Translations under genes and position numbers: made by a program
Assembly (NCBI RefSeq): GCF_003970675.1
Contig: NZ_CP034562.1
Span: forward strand, 3,286,001 to 3,350,000
Direction of reading: 5' to 3'
DNA length: 64,000 nucleotides
Source: Flammeovirga pectinis
Lineage (GTDB): Bacteria; Bacteroidota; Bacteroidia; Cytophagales; Flammeovirgaceae
Notes under the pieces: model-generated
Databases searched by the model: none
What the model was told of the DNA's origin: nothing
Seen by the model: only the letters and a program-made list of their open reading frames with translations
Shown: piece after piece, positions 16,715 to 25,335 of the stretch
Layout: every line of letters begins with the position of its first letter
How positions within the stretch are numbered: the first letter of the stretch is position 1

Positions 16715-17518
16715 ATGAAAAAAAACGAAAAATTAAGCAAAAACGGTAAATTAAAGAAAGAGTACTACGAAGAAGAACTAATTCGTATGCAAAATGAGCT
16801 TGTTAAAATGCAAGAATGGGTAAAGCATACAGGAATGAAAGTGGTTGTACTTTTTGAAGGACGTGATGCAGCAGGGAAAGGCGGTGTCATTAAACGAATA
16901 ACAGAGCGCTTAAACCCTAGGGTAGCTAGAATTGTTGCTTTGGGTGTTCCTACAGAAAGAGAAAAGTCTCAGTGGTACTTTCAGCGTTATGTACCCCATT
17001 TACCAGCGGCTGGCGAAATTGTTCTTTTTGATAGAAGTTGGTATAACCGTACGGGGGTAGAAAAAGTAATGGGTTTTTGCACAGACGATCAATACGAAGA
17101 GTTTTTAAGAACCTGTCCCGAATTTGAAAAAATGCTTATTCGTTCAGGAATAATTCTTATTAAATATTGGTTTTCTGTTTCTGATGATGAGCAAGAAAAA
17201 AGATTTAAGGAAAGAATTAATTCTCCTATTAAAAGATGGAAGTTTAGTGAAATGGATTTAGAATCTAGATCAAAATGGGTAGAATATTCTAAAGCAAAAG
17301 ATAATATGTTTGCTTATACAGATACTAAACAATCTCCATGGTATGTTGTAAAGGCAGATGATAAAAAGAAAGCACGTCTTAATTGTATATCACATTTCTT
17401 ATCAAAAGTACCTTACGAAGAGATTAAATACAAAACCATAGATTTACCTAAAATAAGTAAAGAAGGTTATGTACGTCCTCCTTTAAGTGAGCAATCTTTT
17501 GTTCCTGATAAGTATTAG
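16715..17518 (+). CDS. ppk2: Polyphosphate kinase 2 family protein
   Basis: PPK2 enzymes move phosphate between polyphosphate and nucleotides. The 267 residues match single-domain PPK2. Walker A is FEGRDAAGKGG (about 47-57), Walker B is VLFDRSWYNR, and the lid has KERINSPIKRWKFSEMD. The motif set and length fit class I members (NDP to NTP), but class cannot be proven by eye. It is second in a pair after rnhA (18-base gap), and the transcript ends at a very long inverted repeat that also overlaps the 3' end of the convergent TPR gene. Confidence 0.94.
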   Translation: MKKNEKLSKNGKLKKEYYEEELIRMQNELVKMQEWVKHTGMKVVVLFEGRDAAGKGGVIKRITERLNPRVARIVALGVPTEREKSQWYFQRYVPHLPAAGEIVLFDRSWYNRTGVEKVMGFCTDDQYEEFLRTCPEFEKMLIRSGIILIKYWFSVSDDEQEKRFKERINSPIKRWKFSEMDLESRSKWVEYSKAKDNMFAYTDTKQSPWYVVKADDKKKARLNCISHFLSKVPYEEIKYKTIDLPKISKEGYVRPPLSEQSFVPDKY

Positions 17519-17521
17519 AAC

Positions 17522-17565
17522 AAAAAAATAGCTGTTTAGTTTGTAAACTAAACAGCTATTTTTTT
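17522..17565. terminator. Long bidirectional terminator overlapping the TPR gene stop
   Basis: A perfect inverted repeat of about 21 bp per arm (17522-17542 with 17545-17565) with A and T runs at the ends. It begins 4 bases after ppk2 and includes the stop codon (17556-17558) of the convergent - strand gene within its right arm. Confidence 0.88.
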
Positions 17566-18818
17566 TCAGCCTTTTTACGACTCTTTTTAATTTTTTTATA
17601 CTCCTTTTTAAACTTCTTTGCTTCTTCTTGTAGTTTCTTTCTACCAGCAGCATAAGTTAAAATTTTAGAATAATATTTATTAGCCTCTTCGTAATTTCCT
17701 TCTTTTTTTGCATCCTTAGCTAAGGCTGCTAAAGAATAATGATAATATCCAGAACCATAATCACCAATATCTTCAACAAAATCTACAGCCCTTCCATAAT
17801 AATGATCAGCAGTTTTAGAATCTGCCATATAATCTCTGTAATAAGCACCTAAATAAAATGATGCATATCTACCGCTCATTTCCTCATAGCCTAGCATACC
17901 TTCATCTACCCTATCTAATAAAGATTTACTTACCTTAAAAAGTTGTGGATACCTTCCACTATAGTAGAGTAACCTAGCATAATATCTCTGGAAATAAGGG
18001 TTATTGGGGTACTTCTCGTACAAATATTCTGAAATTTGTAAAGCTCTAATCATTTTACCACCACTAGACGAATGTACCCTCATAAGGTAATACATTGCTT
18101 CTATTCTTGTATAAAATGCTTCTTTACCACACGTTTCTAATTGTTCTATTCCTAATTCTTTATCTCCACTATCAAACATCCACAATACCGTGCGGAGCAT
18201 CTTATAATTTTCTTTCAGCCATTCAACATAATAATTGTATAACCCGTCTCCGTATAATAACTCTGGAGATAGGTCTGTTTTTGGCATCTGCTTTAACTTA
18301 TCAAAATAACCTAAAGCCTTTTTTACAGAATAAGCTGCACGTGTCCAATTATGCCTTTCCCCATTTAAACGCCCCTCAAAAGCCCAAGATCCGGCTAAAA
18401 TAAAAACAGCTTCTTGGTTTGTTTTATCTTCTTTATGCATTTTATCAGCATAATAAATAGCAGAATCCATATAAGAAAAAAACTCTTTATCGTAATCTGT
18501 CTTTTCTAAATTAGGAACAATTTTCCACCATTGGTTTAAGCCAAGTAAAAAATAAGGGAGGGGGTGTTCAGGGTAGTGATGTTTAAGCCAATTAAACTGG
18601 CCTTCTGCAACTTTGAACTCAAAATTATACATCGCGTCAATTCCTGAAGTAATTTCTAACTGAACTGTAAGGTTCGTCATCAACATATCAACATCTTCAA
18701 TTTTTGGCAAAGCAGCTTGAGCACAAACAGAATTTACTTTAAAAAGAGATCCTAAAATGATGAAGTAGATTACAAAGAAGCTACGTTTATATAATTTAAT
18801 ATTGAGTACGTCTAGCAT
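17556..18818 (-). CDS. Exported TPR-repeat protein
   Basis: A 420-residue protein with an N-terminal hydrophobic segment (FFVIYFIILGSLFKV) and likely signal peptidase site near CAQA|A, so probably periplasmic or outer-membrane associated. The rest is all-helical with tetratricopeptide-like units: FEFKVAEGQFNWLKHHYPEHP, the run of Tyr-rich pairs around YFQRYYARLLYYSGRYPQL, and GNYEEANKYYSKILTY near the end. The C-terminus is a Lys-rich tail (KKFKKEYKKIKKSRKKAEKK). The gene is single and its stop codon lies inside the terminator stem. No specific function recognised; such proteins act as scaffolds. Confidence 0.8.
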   Translation of the reverse strand: MLDVLNIKLYKRSFFVIYFIILGSLFKVNSVCAQAALPKIEDVDMLMTNLTVQLEITSGIDAMYNFEFKVAEGQFNWLKHHYPEHPLPYFLLGLNQWWKIVPNLEKTDYDKEFFSYMDSAIYYADKMHKEDKTNQEAVFILAGSWAFEGRLNGERHNWTRAAYSVKKALGYFDKLKQMPKTDLSPELLYGDGLYNYYVEWLKENYKMLRTVLWMFDSGDKELGIEQLETCGKEAFYTRIEAMYYLMRVHSSSGGKMIRALQISEYLYEKYPNNPYFQRYYARLLYYSGRYPQLFKVSKSLLDRVDEGMLGYEEMSGRYASFYLGAYYRDYMADSKTADHYYGRAVDFVEDIGDYGSGYYHYSLAALAKDAKKEGNYEEANKYYSKILTYAAGRKKLQEEAKKFKKEYKKIKKSRKKAEKK

Positions 18819-18925
18819 AAATTATTAGTCGTTCTTTCATAACGAACAACTCAAGATATATTCTATAAACAAATAACAGACAAAATAGCCTAACTAGTTT
18901 TGTAAAATTTAAGTTTTTTTACAAT

Positions 18926-21900
18926 CTACATTACATCTTCCAACAGAATTGAGGTGTCTAGCATTTTTTTCACTAACTCTTCAATAAACTTTTCTGTTTT
19001 ATCTAAGAACTCTAAATCAGTAAATTCTCCTAAAGGCTGATCCATTTTACATGACTTTAAACCATCGGTAATTTTTCTAAAAAAGTAGAATCCAGAAGCA
19101 ACACCTTTAGATAAATCAATCTGAGGTAATCCTTCTTTTTGTAACAAAAAATTGGCTCTAGTTATTTTCTTCTGAAAATTTGCGTTGCCTTTATCAAAAC
19201 CTGCAGAAGTAAGTAGGTAACGATAAATAATTAATTGTAATAACTTGCCTTTATGTTCATCTTCCAATAATTCCATCCAATTTTTACACGTCAAATCTGC
19301 AGATGTATAGCCTCCCGATTTATAATCGACAACTCTAAGTTTACCATCAACAACATCTATTCTATCTGCCATTCCAGATAATCTTACTCTTACTTTTTCA
19401 CCATCTATTTCCACATCAAATTGATGGTCAACAAATTTCTCAAGACCAACAACAGTTATTGCTCCTGTTTCAGAAGCTTCGATCTCTTCAATCTGATTTC
19501 TAAAATAGCGTTGTAATAAATTCTCCGCTACTGCTTTTAAAAGAAGGTTTTGTCCTCTTACCATTTCAACATTTTCTTCTTTAGCTACATCTTTTATTAG
19601 CTTCGGTATAAATGTTTTATCGTTTAATGCTTTATCAAAATCTTTTTTACGGAGAACAAATGGAGTGTCTTCGTCTTTATCAGGCAGTCCAATCATTCTT
19701 CTAAGCCCCCACTCTAAAGCCAAGTGAATCAAATTACCAAAAGTTCGATTGTCTAAATCTTCTTCGATCTCGTCTTCATCTTTTAGGCCTATTACTTTTT
19801 CATCTATAAAAGTAAGCGGGTTTCTAATAAAAGAATTTACTGCAGACGGACTTACACCTCTTTTTAATCTGTTCTTTATTCTCTCTGCAAAAATTTCTGT
19901 TTTCTGAATTGATACAGGTTCTGACATTGTTTTATCTGCTTTAGATAACAACCAAACAGAAGAATCTAAATTAATTTTACAAGAAGGATCTTCACTTAAT
20001 TCTTCTTTGACTTGCAAAAGCAATCTACTCATTTCACCAGCATCGCTTCCTGAGTTCGCATCCAAATAAGCAAATGTTAGATGATCTGCCCTATGGAATA
20101 ACCTATAGAATGTATAAGCAAAAGCAGCATCATTGTCTAAATAAGTTGGTAGGCCAAATTGGGTTCTTGTATCAAATGGAATAATTGCTTCTACTGTCTT
20201 CTTGATTGGTAACTTTCCTTCGTTACAAGATAAAACAAGTACATTTTTAAAATCTAATGCCCTACTTTCCAACATACCCATAATTTGTAATGGAGCAATT
20301 GGAACACCCGTAAAAGGTACTGTAGCACCACGTAACAATTCTAATAAAAGCTGCTTGAATATATAAATTGATAACTGACCGTTGTCTTGTGCAAATTGAG
20401 GTAAAGTATCTTCGAGTCTCTTTAAAATTTTATAAAACTGAACTAATAATTCTCCCTCAAAAGAGTTCTCAATACCTTCAGAAGAAGAAATACCTAGTAC
20501 ATCGGGATTAGCTTTTAATACATCTGCTAAGGTCGTCACTAAATCGTTTAAACTCTTTAATGCGTTACGATAATCATTTGCCCAGAAGTAAAAAACAGCT
20601 GCATATATTGGATGTTGGTCTCCCCATTCTCTTAACTTTTCTAATGGAATCCAAACCATTTGCTGCTCTGTAATTTCATTTAGAATAGAAGTTGATATTT
20701 CTTCAAACTCTTTTATTGAATTTGTATATTGAAAATACGGATGACGCAGAATATTTTGAACATCTTTAAAATAAGCACACAATACTGCTTCATCGTTTTC
20801 TCTAATTCGTTCTTGTAATTGAAATATAACTCTCAGTAAATCAAAAAGAGGTGTTTTAGAAAATGACATACCCATAGTAATGTTTGTCAGTTCTGCTAAA
20901 GTAGAACCATCTTCAAAAGTTATTGAAGGTAGCGATCTTAATAGTGCAGGTAACAATGCTTCATCGGGTAATAAAATTGCCGTATGATTTAATGTTGTTT
21001 TAAACTCTTCTCTTTTCTGAGGAGTATCTAGTAAACCTGTTAACCACTCTCCTGCAAACTTTGCTTCTCCAACCGTATTACTTATTGCTTTTAGAGATAC
21101 TGACTTATTATGTGTACTCCACCAGTCTTTCTGAAAGTCTACATGTTGAGCAGCAAATCCACTTACATATCTTCTTAAATAATGTCCTGCTTCATGGTGT
21201 AATTTAAAGTAACGCTTGTCAGCATCAAAGTATGACTGTGCTTTCCCTAAATCTGTCAAGGTCTGTACAATAGATTGTTCAACCCCCGACATTTGAGAGA
21301 AACCAGCAAAAATTACTTTCTCTACTCCAAGGTATTCTATTCGCTCTTCTAGCTTATCAAATGCCTCTCTAAAAGCTAGTCCGCCATAGGCTAAACCTTG
21401 CTTCTTTAGTTCTTTTTTAAAGTCAAAATAAGTACTTGATAAGTTCTCCCAAAATTCGAGAAAATCTTGCATAGATTCTTTCTTTGACAATAACTCTTCT
21501 TTTACCTTTTCAATAGTTTCATCATCACCTAATGACGACGCCCAATGTTCTATTGCTTTTGCTTCTCTTAAATGGTCAAACATTTTATCTGCCTGATCTG
21601 CAGTCAAATTGTTATCGATCATGTTAAACTCTCTCAACAATGACTTTCCAAGAGGTGCAAACTTTTCTATTGTTATCGATTTATCCTTCTTTTTATAAAG
21701 CTTAAATAATTCGAACAATAATGTTACTGAATCCGCTTTCACTAAGTTGGACAACCTTTCTGCAAACCCTTCCATTGATAAAATTGCAGGAGCAATCGTA
21801 ATTTGATCTATCACTTGACCAAAATATTGTTTAAAGTACATTCCTGCTCTTCTAGAAGGCAGTACGATAATAATTTTAGTAAAATCACCTTTATGTTCCT

Positions 21901-21955
21901 TGTAAACTTTTTGAGCTACTGTTTCTAGAAATGGAATTTGATAGGTTTCAGACAT
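18926..21955 (-). CDS. AddB-like protein with C-terminal PD-(D/E)XK nuclease domain
   Basis: A 1009-residue cytoplasmic protein. The N-terminus (IIIVLPSRRAGMYFKQYFG) has the AddB-type entry in place of a canonical Walker A, indicating a helicase fold that has lost ATP binding. The middle holds remnants of UvrD-like lobes (KNVLVLSCNEGKLP). The C-terminal third (about 690-990) is a RecB/AddB-family nuclease: GMADRIDVVDGKLRVVDYKSGG gives the Asp...Asp-x-Lys active-site pattern, and KRGVSPSAVNSF is its conserved lead-in. AddB works with AddA in double-strand break resection. No addA or recB-type helicase is adjacent, so the partner must be elsewhere. The AddB assignment is by motif. Confidence 0.82.
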   Translation of the reverse strand: MSETYQIPFLETVAQKVYKEHKGDFTKIIIVLPSRRAGMYFKQYFGQVIDQITIAPAILSMEGFAERLSNLVKADSVTLLFELFKLYKKKDKSITIEKFAPLGKSLLREFNMIDNNLTADQADKMFDHLREAKAIEHWASSLGDDETIEKVKEELLSKKESMQDFLEFWENLSSTYFDFKKELKKQGLAYGGLAFREAFDKLEERIEYLGVEKVIFAGFSQMSGVEQSIVQTLTDLGKAQSYFDADKRYFKLHHEAGHYLRRYVSGFAAQHVDFQKDWWSTHNKSVSLKAISNTVGEAKFAGEWLTGLLDTPQKREEFKTTLNHTAILLPDEALLPALLRSLPSITFEDGSTLAELTNITMGMSFSKTPLFDLLRVIFQLQERIRENDEAVLCAYFKDVQNILRHPYFQYTNSIKEFEEISTSILNEITEQQMVWIPLEKLREWGDQHPIYAAVFYFWANDYRNALKSLNDLVTTLADVLKANPDVLGISSSEGIENSFEGELLVQFYKILKRLEDTLPQFAQDNGQLSIYIFKQLLLELLRGATVPFTGVPIAPLQIMGMLESRALDFKNVLVLSCNEGKLPIKKTVEAIIPFDTRTQFGLPTYLDNDAAFAYTFYRLFHRADHLTFAYLDANSGSDAGEMSRLLLQVKEELSEDPSCKINLDSSVWLLSKADKTMSEPVSIQKTEIFAERIKNRLKRGVSPSAVNSFIRNPLTFIDEKVIGLKDEDEIEEDLDNRTFGNLIHLALEWGLRRMIGLPDKDEDTPFVLRKKDFDKALNDKTFIPKLIKDVAKEENVEMVRGQNLLLKAVAENLLQRYFRNQIEEIEASETGAITVVGLEKFVDHQFDVEIDGEKVRVRLSGMADRIDVVDGKLRVVDYKSGGYTSADLTCKNWMELLEDEHKGKLLQLIIYRYLLTSAGFDKGNANFQKKITRANFLLQKEGLPQIDLSKGVASGFYFFRKITDGLKSCKMDQPLGEFTDLEFLDKTEKFIEELVKKMLDTSILLEDVM

Positions 21956-22103
21956 ATTTTTAGTATGGTTTAGGTATTAAGAACAACGAAAATACAAGGA
22001 GAATAAATAATGTCATAACTAATTGAAATAATAAAGAGAAAATGACAACATTTAAGAGGCAACACCGTAAAAAATATAGATTAAAAAATAACTCTCCTAT
22101 TTC

Positions 22104-22322
22104 ATGACGTTTTCAAAGTTGCTTCTCACATTTATAGTGGTGCTTTTATCTTTCACGATAGTCCCGCTTCTAAAATTCATTGCCTTTTTATTGCAAGGTA
22201 TAGGTCAAGTTATAAGTTGGGTGTTTATTAATACTCTTGCAATTATAATTGGCATCTATTTTTGGGCAAAAAAGATTCTCCAAACATCAACAAAGAATAA
22301 GACTAAAATAAGTTATCTATAA
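22104..22322 (+). CDS. Small two-helix membrane protein, unknown function
   Basis: A 72-residue frame with two strongly hydrophobic stretches (LLLTFIVVLLSFTIVPLLKFIAFLL and VFINTLAIIIGIYFWA) and a basic tail (KKILQTSTKNKTK). It sits alone, divergent from the AddB-like gene. Composition is that of a genuine small inner-membrane protein, but I see no family signature, no obvious promoter motif and no terminator, so it could be a chance frame in AT-rich DNA. Confidence 0.4.
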   Translation: MTFSKLLLTFIVVLLSFTIVPLLKFIAFLLQGIGQVISWVFINTLAIIIGIYFWAKKILQTSTKNKTKISYL

Positions 22323-22620
22323 AAATAGTTTGACGTTAATTAATATTATCATTATTTTCGTCAGCTTACTTTTATGTATTTGCATTTATTTTAAGTTTTC
22401 TAAACTTTTTAGTGAAAAAACCACAAAAAAGTTACATATCTTGTTAGAAGATGAACATTCGACCGGTGTATCAACCGGTTGCAAGAAATCTTTCTGAATT
22501 TGGTGACTTACATCATAAGTTTAGATAAATAATTTATAAAAATTGCAAGTGCATTTAGAAATGTCAGAAGGACATGATTTAAATAAAAGTAAATATCAAT
22601 TATATTAATAATTCACTGAT
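22323..22620 (+). other. Long leader upstream of the GT35 gene, with ACCGGT repeats and a 25-codon ORF
   Basis: 298 bases without an established gene. It holds two copies of ACCGGT (22462-22467 and 22474-22479), each itself palindromic, 12 bases centre to centre, which looks like an operator or small hairpin. Both copies lie inside a 25-codon ORF at 22451-22528 (starts MNIRPVYQPVARN), which might be an upstream peptide. Nothing else recognisable. Confidence 0.4.
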
Positions 22621-24279
22621 ATGTCACGTTTCGAACAAGATTTTAAACACCCTTACGCATACGACCCTAAGTACAAAAAACGCGTTGCTTATTTTTGTAT
22701 GGAGTTTGCGATCGATCAACCTTTCAAAATTTACTCTGGTGGTTTAGGTTTCCTAGCTGGTTCGCATATGCGTTCTGCTTACGAGCTAAATCAAAACTTT
22801 ATTGGAATTGGTATTCTTTGGAAATATGGTTACTACGACCAAGTTCGTAAAGGAAACCAAGAGATGGATGCTCTTTTCCAAGAAAAAATCAACAACTTCT
22901 TAGAAGACACAAACATCAAATTTACTATCGAAGTAAATGGTCATCCTGTTTGGGTAACAGCTAAATATTTACGTCCAGGCGTATTTAATACTGTTCCTAT
23001 GTTCTTCTTAACAACAGACCTTCCTGAAAATGATTACTTATCGCAATCAATTTCTCACCGTCTATATGACGCTGATGCATCTGCGAAAGTAGCTCAATAT
23101 ATGCTTTTAGGTTTAGGTGGAGCAAAACTTCTTGATGAGTTAGAATATAACGCAGAAGTTTATCACTTTAACGAAGCACACGCATTACCAGCGTCTTTCC
23201 ATTTAGCGAAAAAATTCAATGGTGATATGCAAAAAGTGAAAGAACTTTTAGTTTTCACTACGCACACACCAGAAGAAGCAGGTAACGAAAAACACGATAT
23301 CCACTTCCTAAACAAGTTAGGTTACTTTAATGGTATGCCTCTTGACGAAGTTCGTAGAATCACTGGTATTGAGAATGATACTTTTGATCACTCACTTGCT
23401 TGTCTACGTTTAGCGAAAATTGCTAACGGTGTATCTAAATTACACGGTGAAGTATCTAACGATATGTGGAATAAATATGACAATATCTGTCGTATTACTT
23501 CTATTACAAATGCTCAAAACCGTACTTACTGGGCTGATGAACAACTTTACACTGCTCTTCATAAAGAAGACGATGATAAGTTATTAGACCGTAAACGTTA
23601 CTTAAAATCTAAGTTATTCGAAACAGTAGCTGATCAAACTGGTAAATTAATGGACCCTAAGGTCTTGACTATTGTTTGGGCTCGTCGTTTTGCTGCATAC
23701 AAACGTGCAGACTTAGTAACTAGAGATAAAGAGCGTTTCAACCGCATCATGAACAACCCTGACCGTCCAATCCAAATTATTTGGGCAGGTAAGCCTTATC
23801 CTATGGATTATGGTGCAGTTTCTATCTTCAACCAATTAGTTCACTTATCAAAAGACTATGGCAACATGGCTGTATTGGTAGGTTATGAGTTAAAATTATC
23901 TCGTAAGTTGAAGCAAGGTTCTGATGTATGGTTAAACAACCCTCGTGTACCTCGTGAGGCATCTGGTACTTCTGGAATGACTTCAGCAATGAACGGTGGT
24001 ATTAACCTTTCTACTGATGATGGTTGGATACCTGAATTTGCAAACGGTGAAAACTCTTATGTTTTACCACTAGCAGATTTAAATGCACCAGTGCATGAGC
24101 AAGATGAGCAAGATATGAACAGCTTGTTAGACGTCTTAGAAAATGAAATTATCCCTACGTATTATGATCGTCCAGAAGATTGGAACGAAAGAGTGAAAAA
24201 CTCTATGCGTGACGTTCTTCCTTACTTCGATGCTAACCGTATGGCATTACAGTATTATGAAAAATTATACAACGACTAA
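22621..24279 (+). CDS. GT35 alpha-glucan phosphorylase homologue lacking the PLP lysine
   Basis: A 552-residue protein of the short alpha-glucan phosphorylase group. Family motifs: VAYFCMEFAIDQPFKIYSGG with GFLAGSH (residues about 20-52), YHFNEAHAL, VFTTHTPEEAGN, VWARRFAAYKR and PREASGTSGM...NGG-NLSTDDGW. GT35 enzymes phosphorolyse glycogen or maltodextrin to glucose-1-phosphate using PLP bound to a Lys in (E)ASGTxxMK. Here that position is Thr454 (EASGTSGMT), so covalent PLP binding looks impossible. The protein is also shorter than usual. It may be a non-phosphorolytic glucan transferase, a glycogen-binding regulator, or a lineage-specific variant. No glycogen genes are adjacent; glgX lies 28 kb away. 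Confidence 0.85.
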   Translation: MSRFEQDFKHPYAYDPKYKKRVAYFCMEFAIDQPFKIYSGGLGFLAGSHMRSAYELNQNFIGIGILWKYGYYDQVRKGNQEMDALFQEKINNFLEDTNIKFTIEVNGHPVWVTAKYLRPGVFNTVPMFFLTTDLPENDYLSQSISHRLYDADASAKVAQYMLLGLGGAKLLDELEYNAEVYHFNEAHALPASFHLAKKFNGDMQKVKELLVFTTHTPEEAGNEKHDIHFLNKLGYFNGMPLDEVRRITGIENDTFDHSLACLRLAKIANGVSKLHGEVSNDMWNKYDNICRITSITNAQNRTYWADEQLYTALHKEDDDKLLDRKRYLKSKLFETVADQTGKLMDPKVLTIVWARRFAAYKRADLVTRDKERFNRIMNNPDRPIQIIWAGKPYPMDYGAVSIFNQLVHLSKDYGNMAVLVGYELKLSRKLKQGSDVWLNNPRVPREASGTSGMTSAMNGGINLSTDDGWIPEFANGENSYVLPLADLNAPVHEQDEQDMNSLLDVLENEIIPTYYDRPEDWNERVKNSMRDVLPYFDANRMALQYYEKLYND

Positions 24280-24328
24280 GGAATAAGTAGCCTAGGCTAT
24301 TAATTTCAAAGAAATTGTTATTAATATT

Positions 24329-24361
24329 AAGCGAGTGTATTTCGATACGCTCGCTTTTTTT
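24329..24361 (+). terminator. Rho-independent terminator of the GT35 gene with UUCG loop
   Basis: AAGCGAGTGTAT (24329-24340) pairs with ATACGCTCGCTT (24345-24356), with one G-U pair, around a TTCG tetraloop, followed by a T run. This is a GC-rich stem by the standards of this window. Confidence 0.85.
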
Positions 24362-24383
24362 ATATTCGCATCCCAATAAATTT

Positions 24384-24725
24384 ATGCGTGTAGTTTTCAA
24401 TAAATTTCTTCCGTTCAAAGGTTTTACGGCAATGGCTATTTACCCTTTAATTTTTATTAGGTCAGAATTTAAAAGCTTTCAAAATTCAGAACGCTGGGAC
24501 ATTCTAATTCTACATGAGAAAATTCATTTTGAACAACAAAAAGAATTACTTTTAGTGTTTTTCTACTTATGGTATATTATTGAGTATGGAATTCGATTAG
24601 TTATTCACAGAAATACATACTTAGCCTATAAAAATATCTCTTTTGAGAAAGAAGCTTATCAAAATGAGCGAGAAATGACTTATTTATCAACACGTAAAAG
24701 GTTTAGTTGGTTAAAACACCTTTAA
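24384..24725 (+). CDS. Small membrane-associated HExxH protein, unknown function
   Basis: I start at ATG 24384 (MRVVFNKFLPFKGF), giving 113 residues; upstream ATGs in frame lie in the terminator of the previous gene. The sequence has HEKIH at residues 44-48, an HExxH zinc motif, followed by Gln-rich FEQQKELL, a hydrophobic Tyr-rich helix (VFFYLWYIIEYGI) and FEKEAYQNE, where Glu90 or Glu95 could be the third ligand in gluzincin fashion. This suggests a minimal metalloprotease-like protein anchored in the membrane. I know of no experimentally characterised member. Activity is inference; the HExxH/E arrangement is directly seen. Confidence 0.7.
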   Translation: MRVVFNKFLPFKGFTAMAIYPLIFIRSEFKSFQNSERWDILILHEKIHFEQQKELLLVFFYLWYIIEYGIRLVIHRNTYLAYKNISFEKEAYQNEREMTYLSTRKRFSWLKHL

Positions 24726-24758
24726 TTGTTGATAACTTTTAGTTTTAATCAATTGACA

Positions 24759-24793
24759 AAAAAAAGCTACCCCATTTCTGAGATAGCTTTTTA
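24759..24793. terminator. Terminator between the HExxH protein and the cyclophilin gene
   Basis: AAAAAGCTA (24761-24769) pairs with TAGCTTTTT (24784-24792) with A and T flanks, between convergent genes. The stem is short (9 bp) but the context fits. Confidence 0.65.
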
Positions 24794-24815
24794 TAAATAA
24801 GTTTTACCTTATTTT

Positions 24816-25286
24816 CTATAATTTCTTAACTGCTCCTAATTCAGGATCTCCATCTTCACGGATAATCTCGATAGAAAGAATCTTATCACCTTGGCGAATT
24901 TCATCAACTAACTCTACATTCTCGATTACTTTACCAAAACAAGTATGGTTACGATCTAAATGTGAAGTTTGTGCACGGCTATGGCAAACAAAGAATTGAG
25001 AACCACCTGTATTTCTACCAGCATGTGCCATAGAAAGAACACCACGATCGTGGTATTGGTTATCACCATCCAATTCACAAGCAATTCTATAACCTGGTCC
25101 ACCAGCACCGTTACCGTTTGGGCAGCCACCTTGAATTACAAAATTAGGAAGTACTCTATGGAAGTTTAATCCATCGTAGTAGTTGTGTTCTGCTAATTCT
25201 ACAAAGTTAGCTACAGTATTGGGAGCATCGTTCACATAGAACTCAACTGTCATGTCTCCTTTTGCTGTCTTAATGATTGCTTTCAT
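24816..25286 (-). CDS. Cyclophilin-type peptidyl-prolyl cis-trans isomerase
   Basis: Cytosolic prolyl isomerase of 156 residues without a signal peptide. Active-site elements are present: FHRVLPNFVIQGG (catalytic Arg in FHRV, Gln in IQGG), LSMAHAGRNTGGSQFFVC and the terminal HLDRNHTCFGKV. It resembles the cytoplasmic PpiB type. It has its own promoter motif in the spacer after the receptor gene, so it can be expressed apart from it. Confidence 0.95.
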   Translation of the reverse strand: MKAIIKTAKGDMTVEFYVNDAPNTVANFVELAEHNYYDGLNFHRVLPNFVIQGGCPNGNGAGGPGYRIACELDGDNQYHDRGVLSMAHAGRNTGGSQFFVCHSRAQTSHLDRNHTCFGKVIENVELVDEIRQGDKILSIEIIREDGDPELGAVKKL

Positions 25287-25322
25287 ATTGACTATTTTTG
25301 AATGATATAATTATTAGATGTG

Positions 25323-25330
25323 CAAAGGTA
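25323..25330 (-). promoter_or_regulatory. -7 promoter motif of the cyclophilin gene
   Basis: The - strand reads TACCTTTG (TAnnTTTG) 37 bases before the cyclophilin ATG. Its upstream box must lie inside the 3' end of the receptor gene, which ends at 25336. Confidence 0.55.
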
Positions 25331-25335
25331 ATAAA

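Noticed and set aside
24329-24361. GC-rich inverted repeat as a recombination site
   Set aside because: The UUCG loop, following T run and position 50 bases after a stop codon make it an ordinary terminator.
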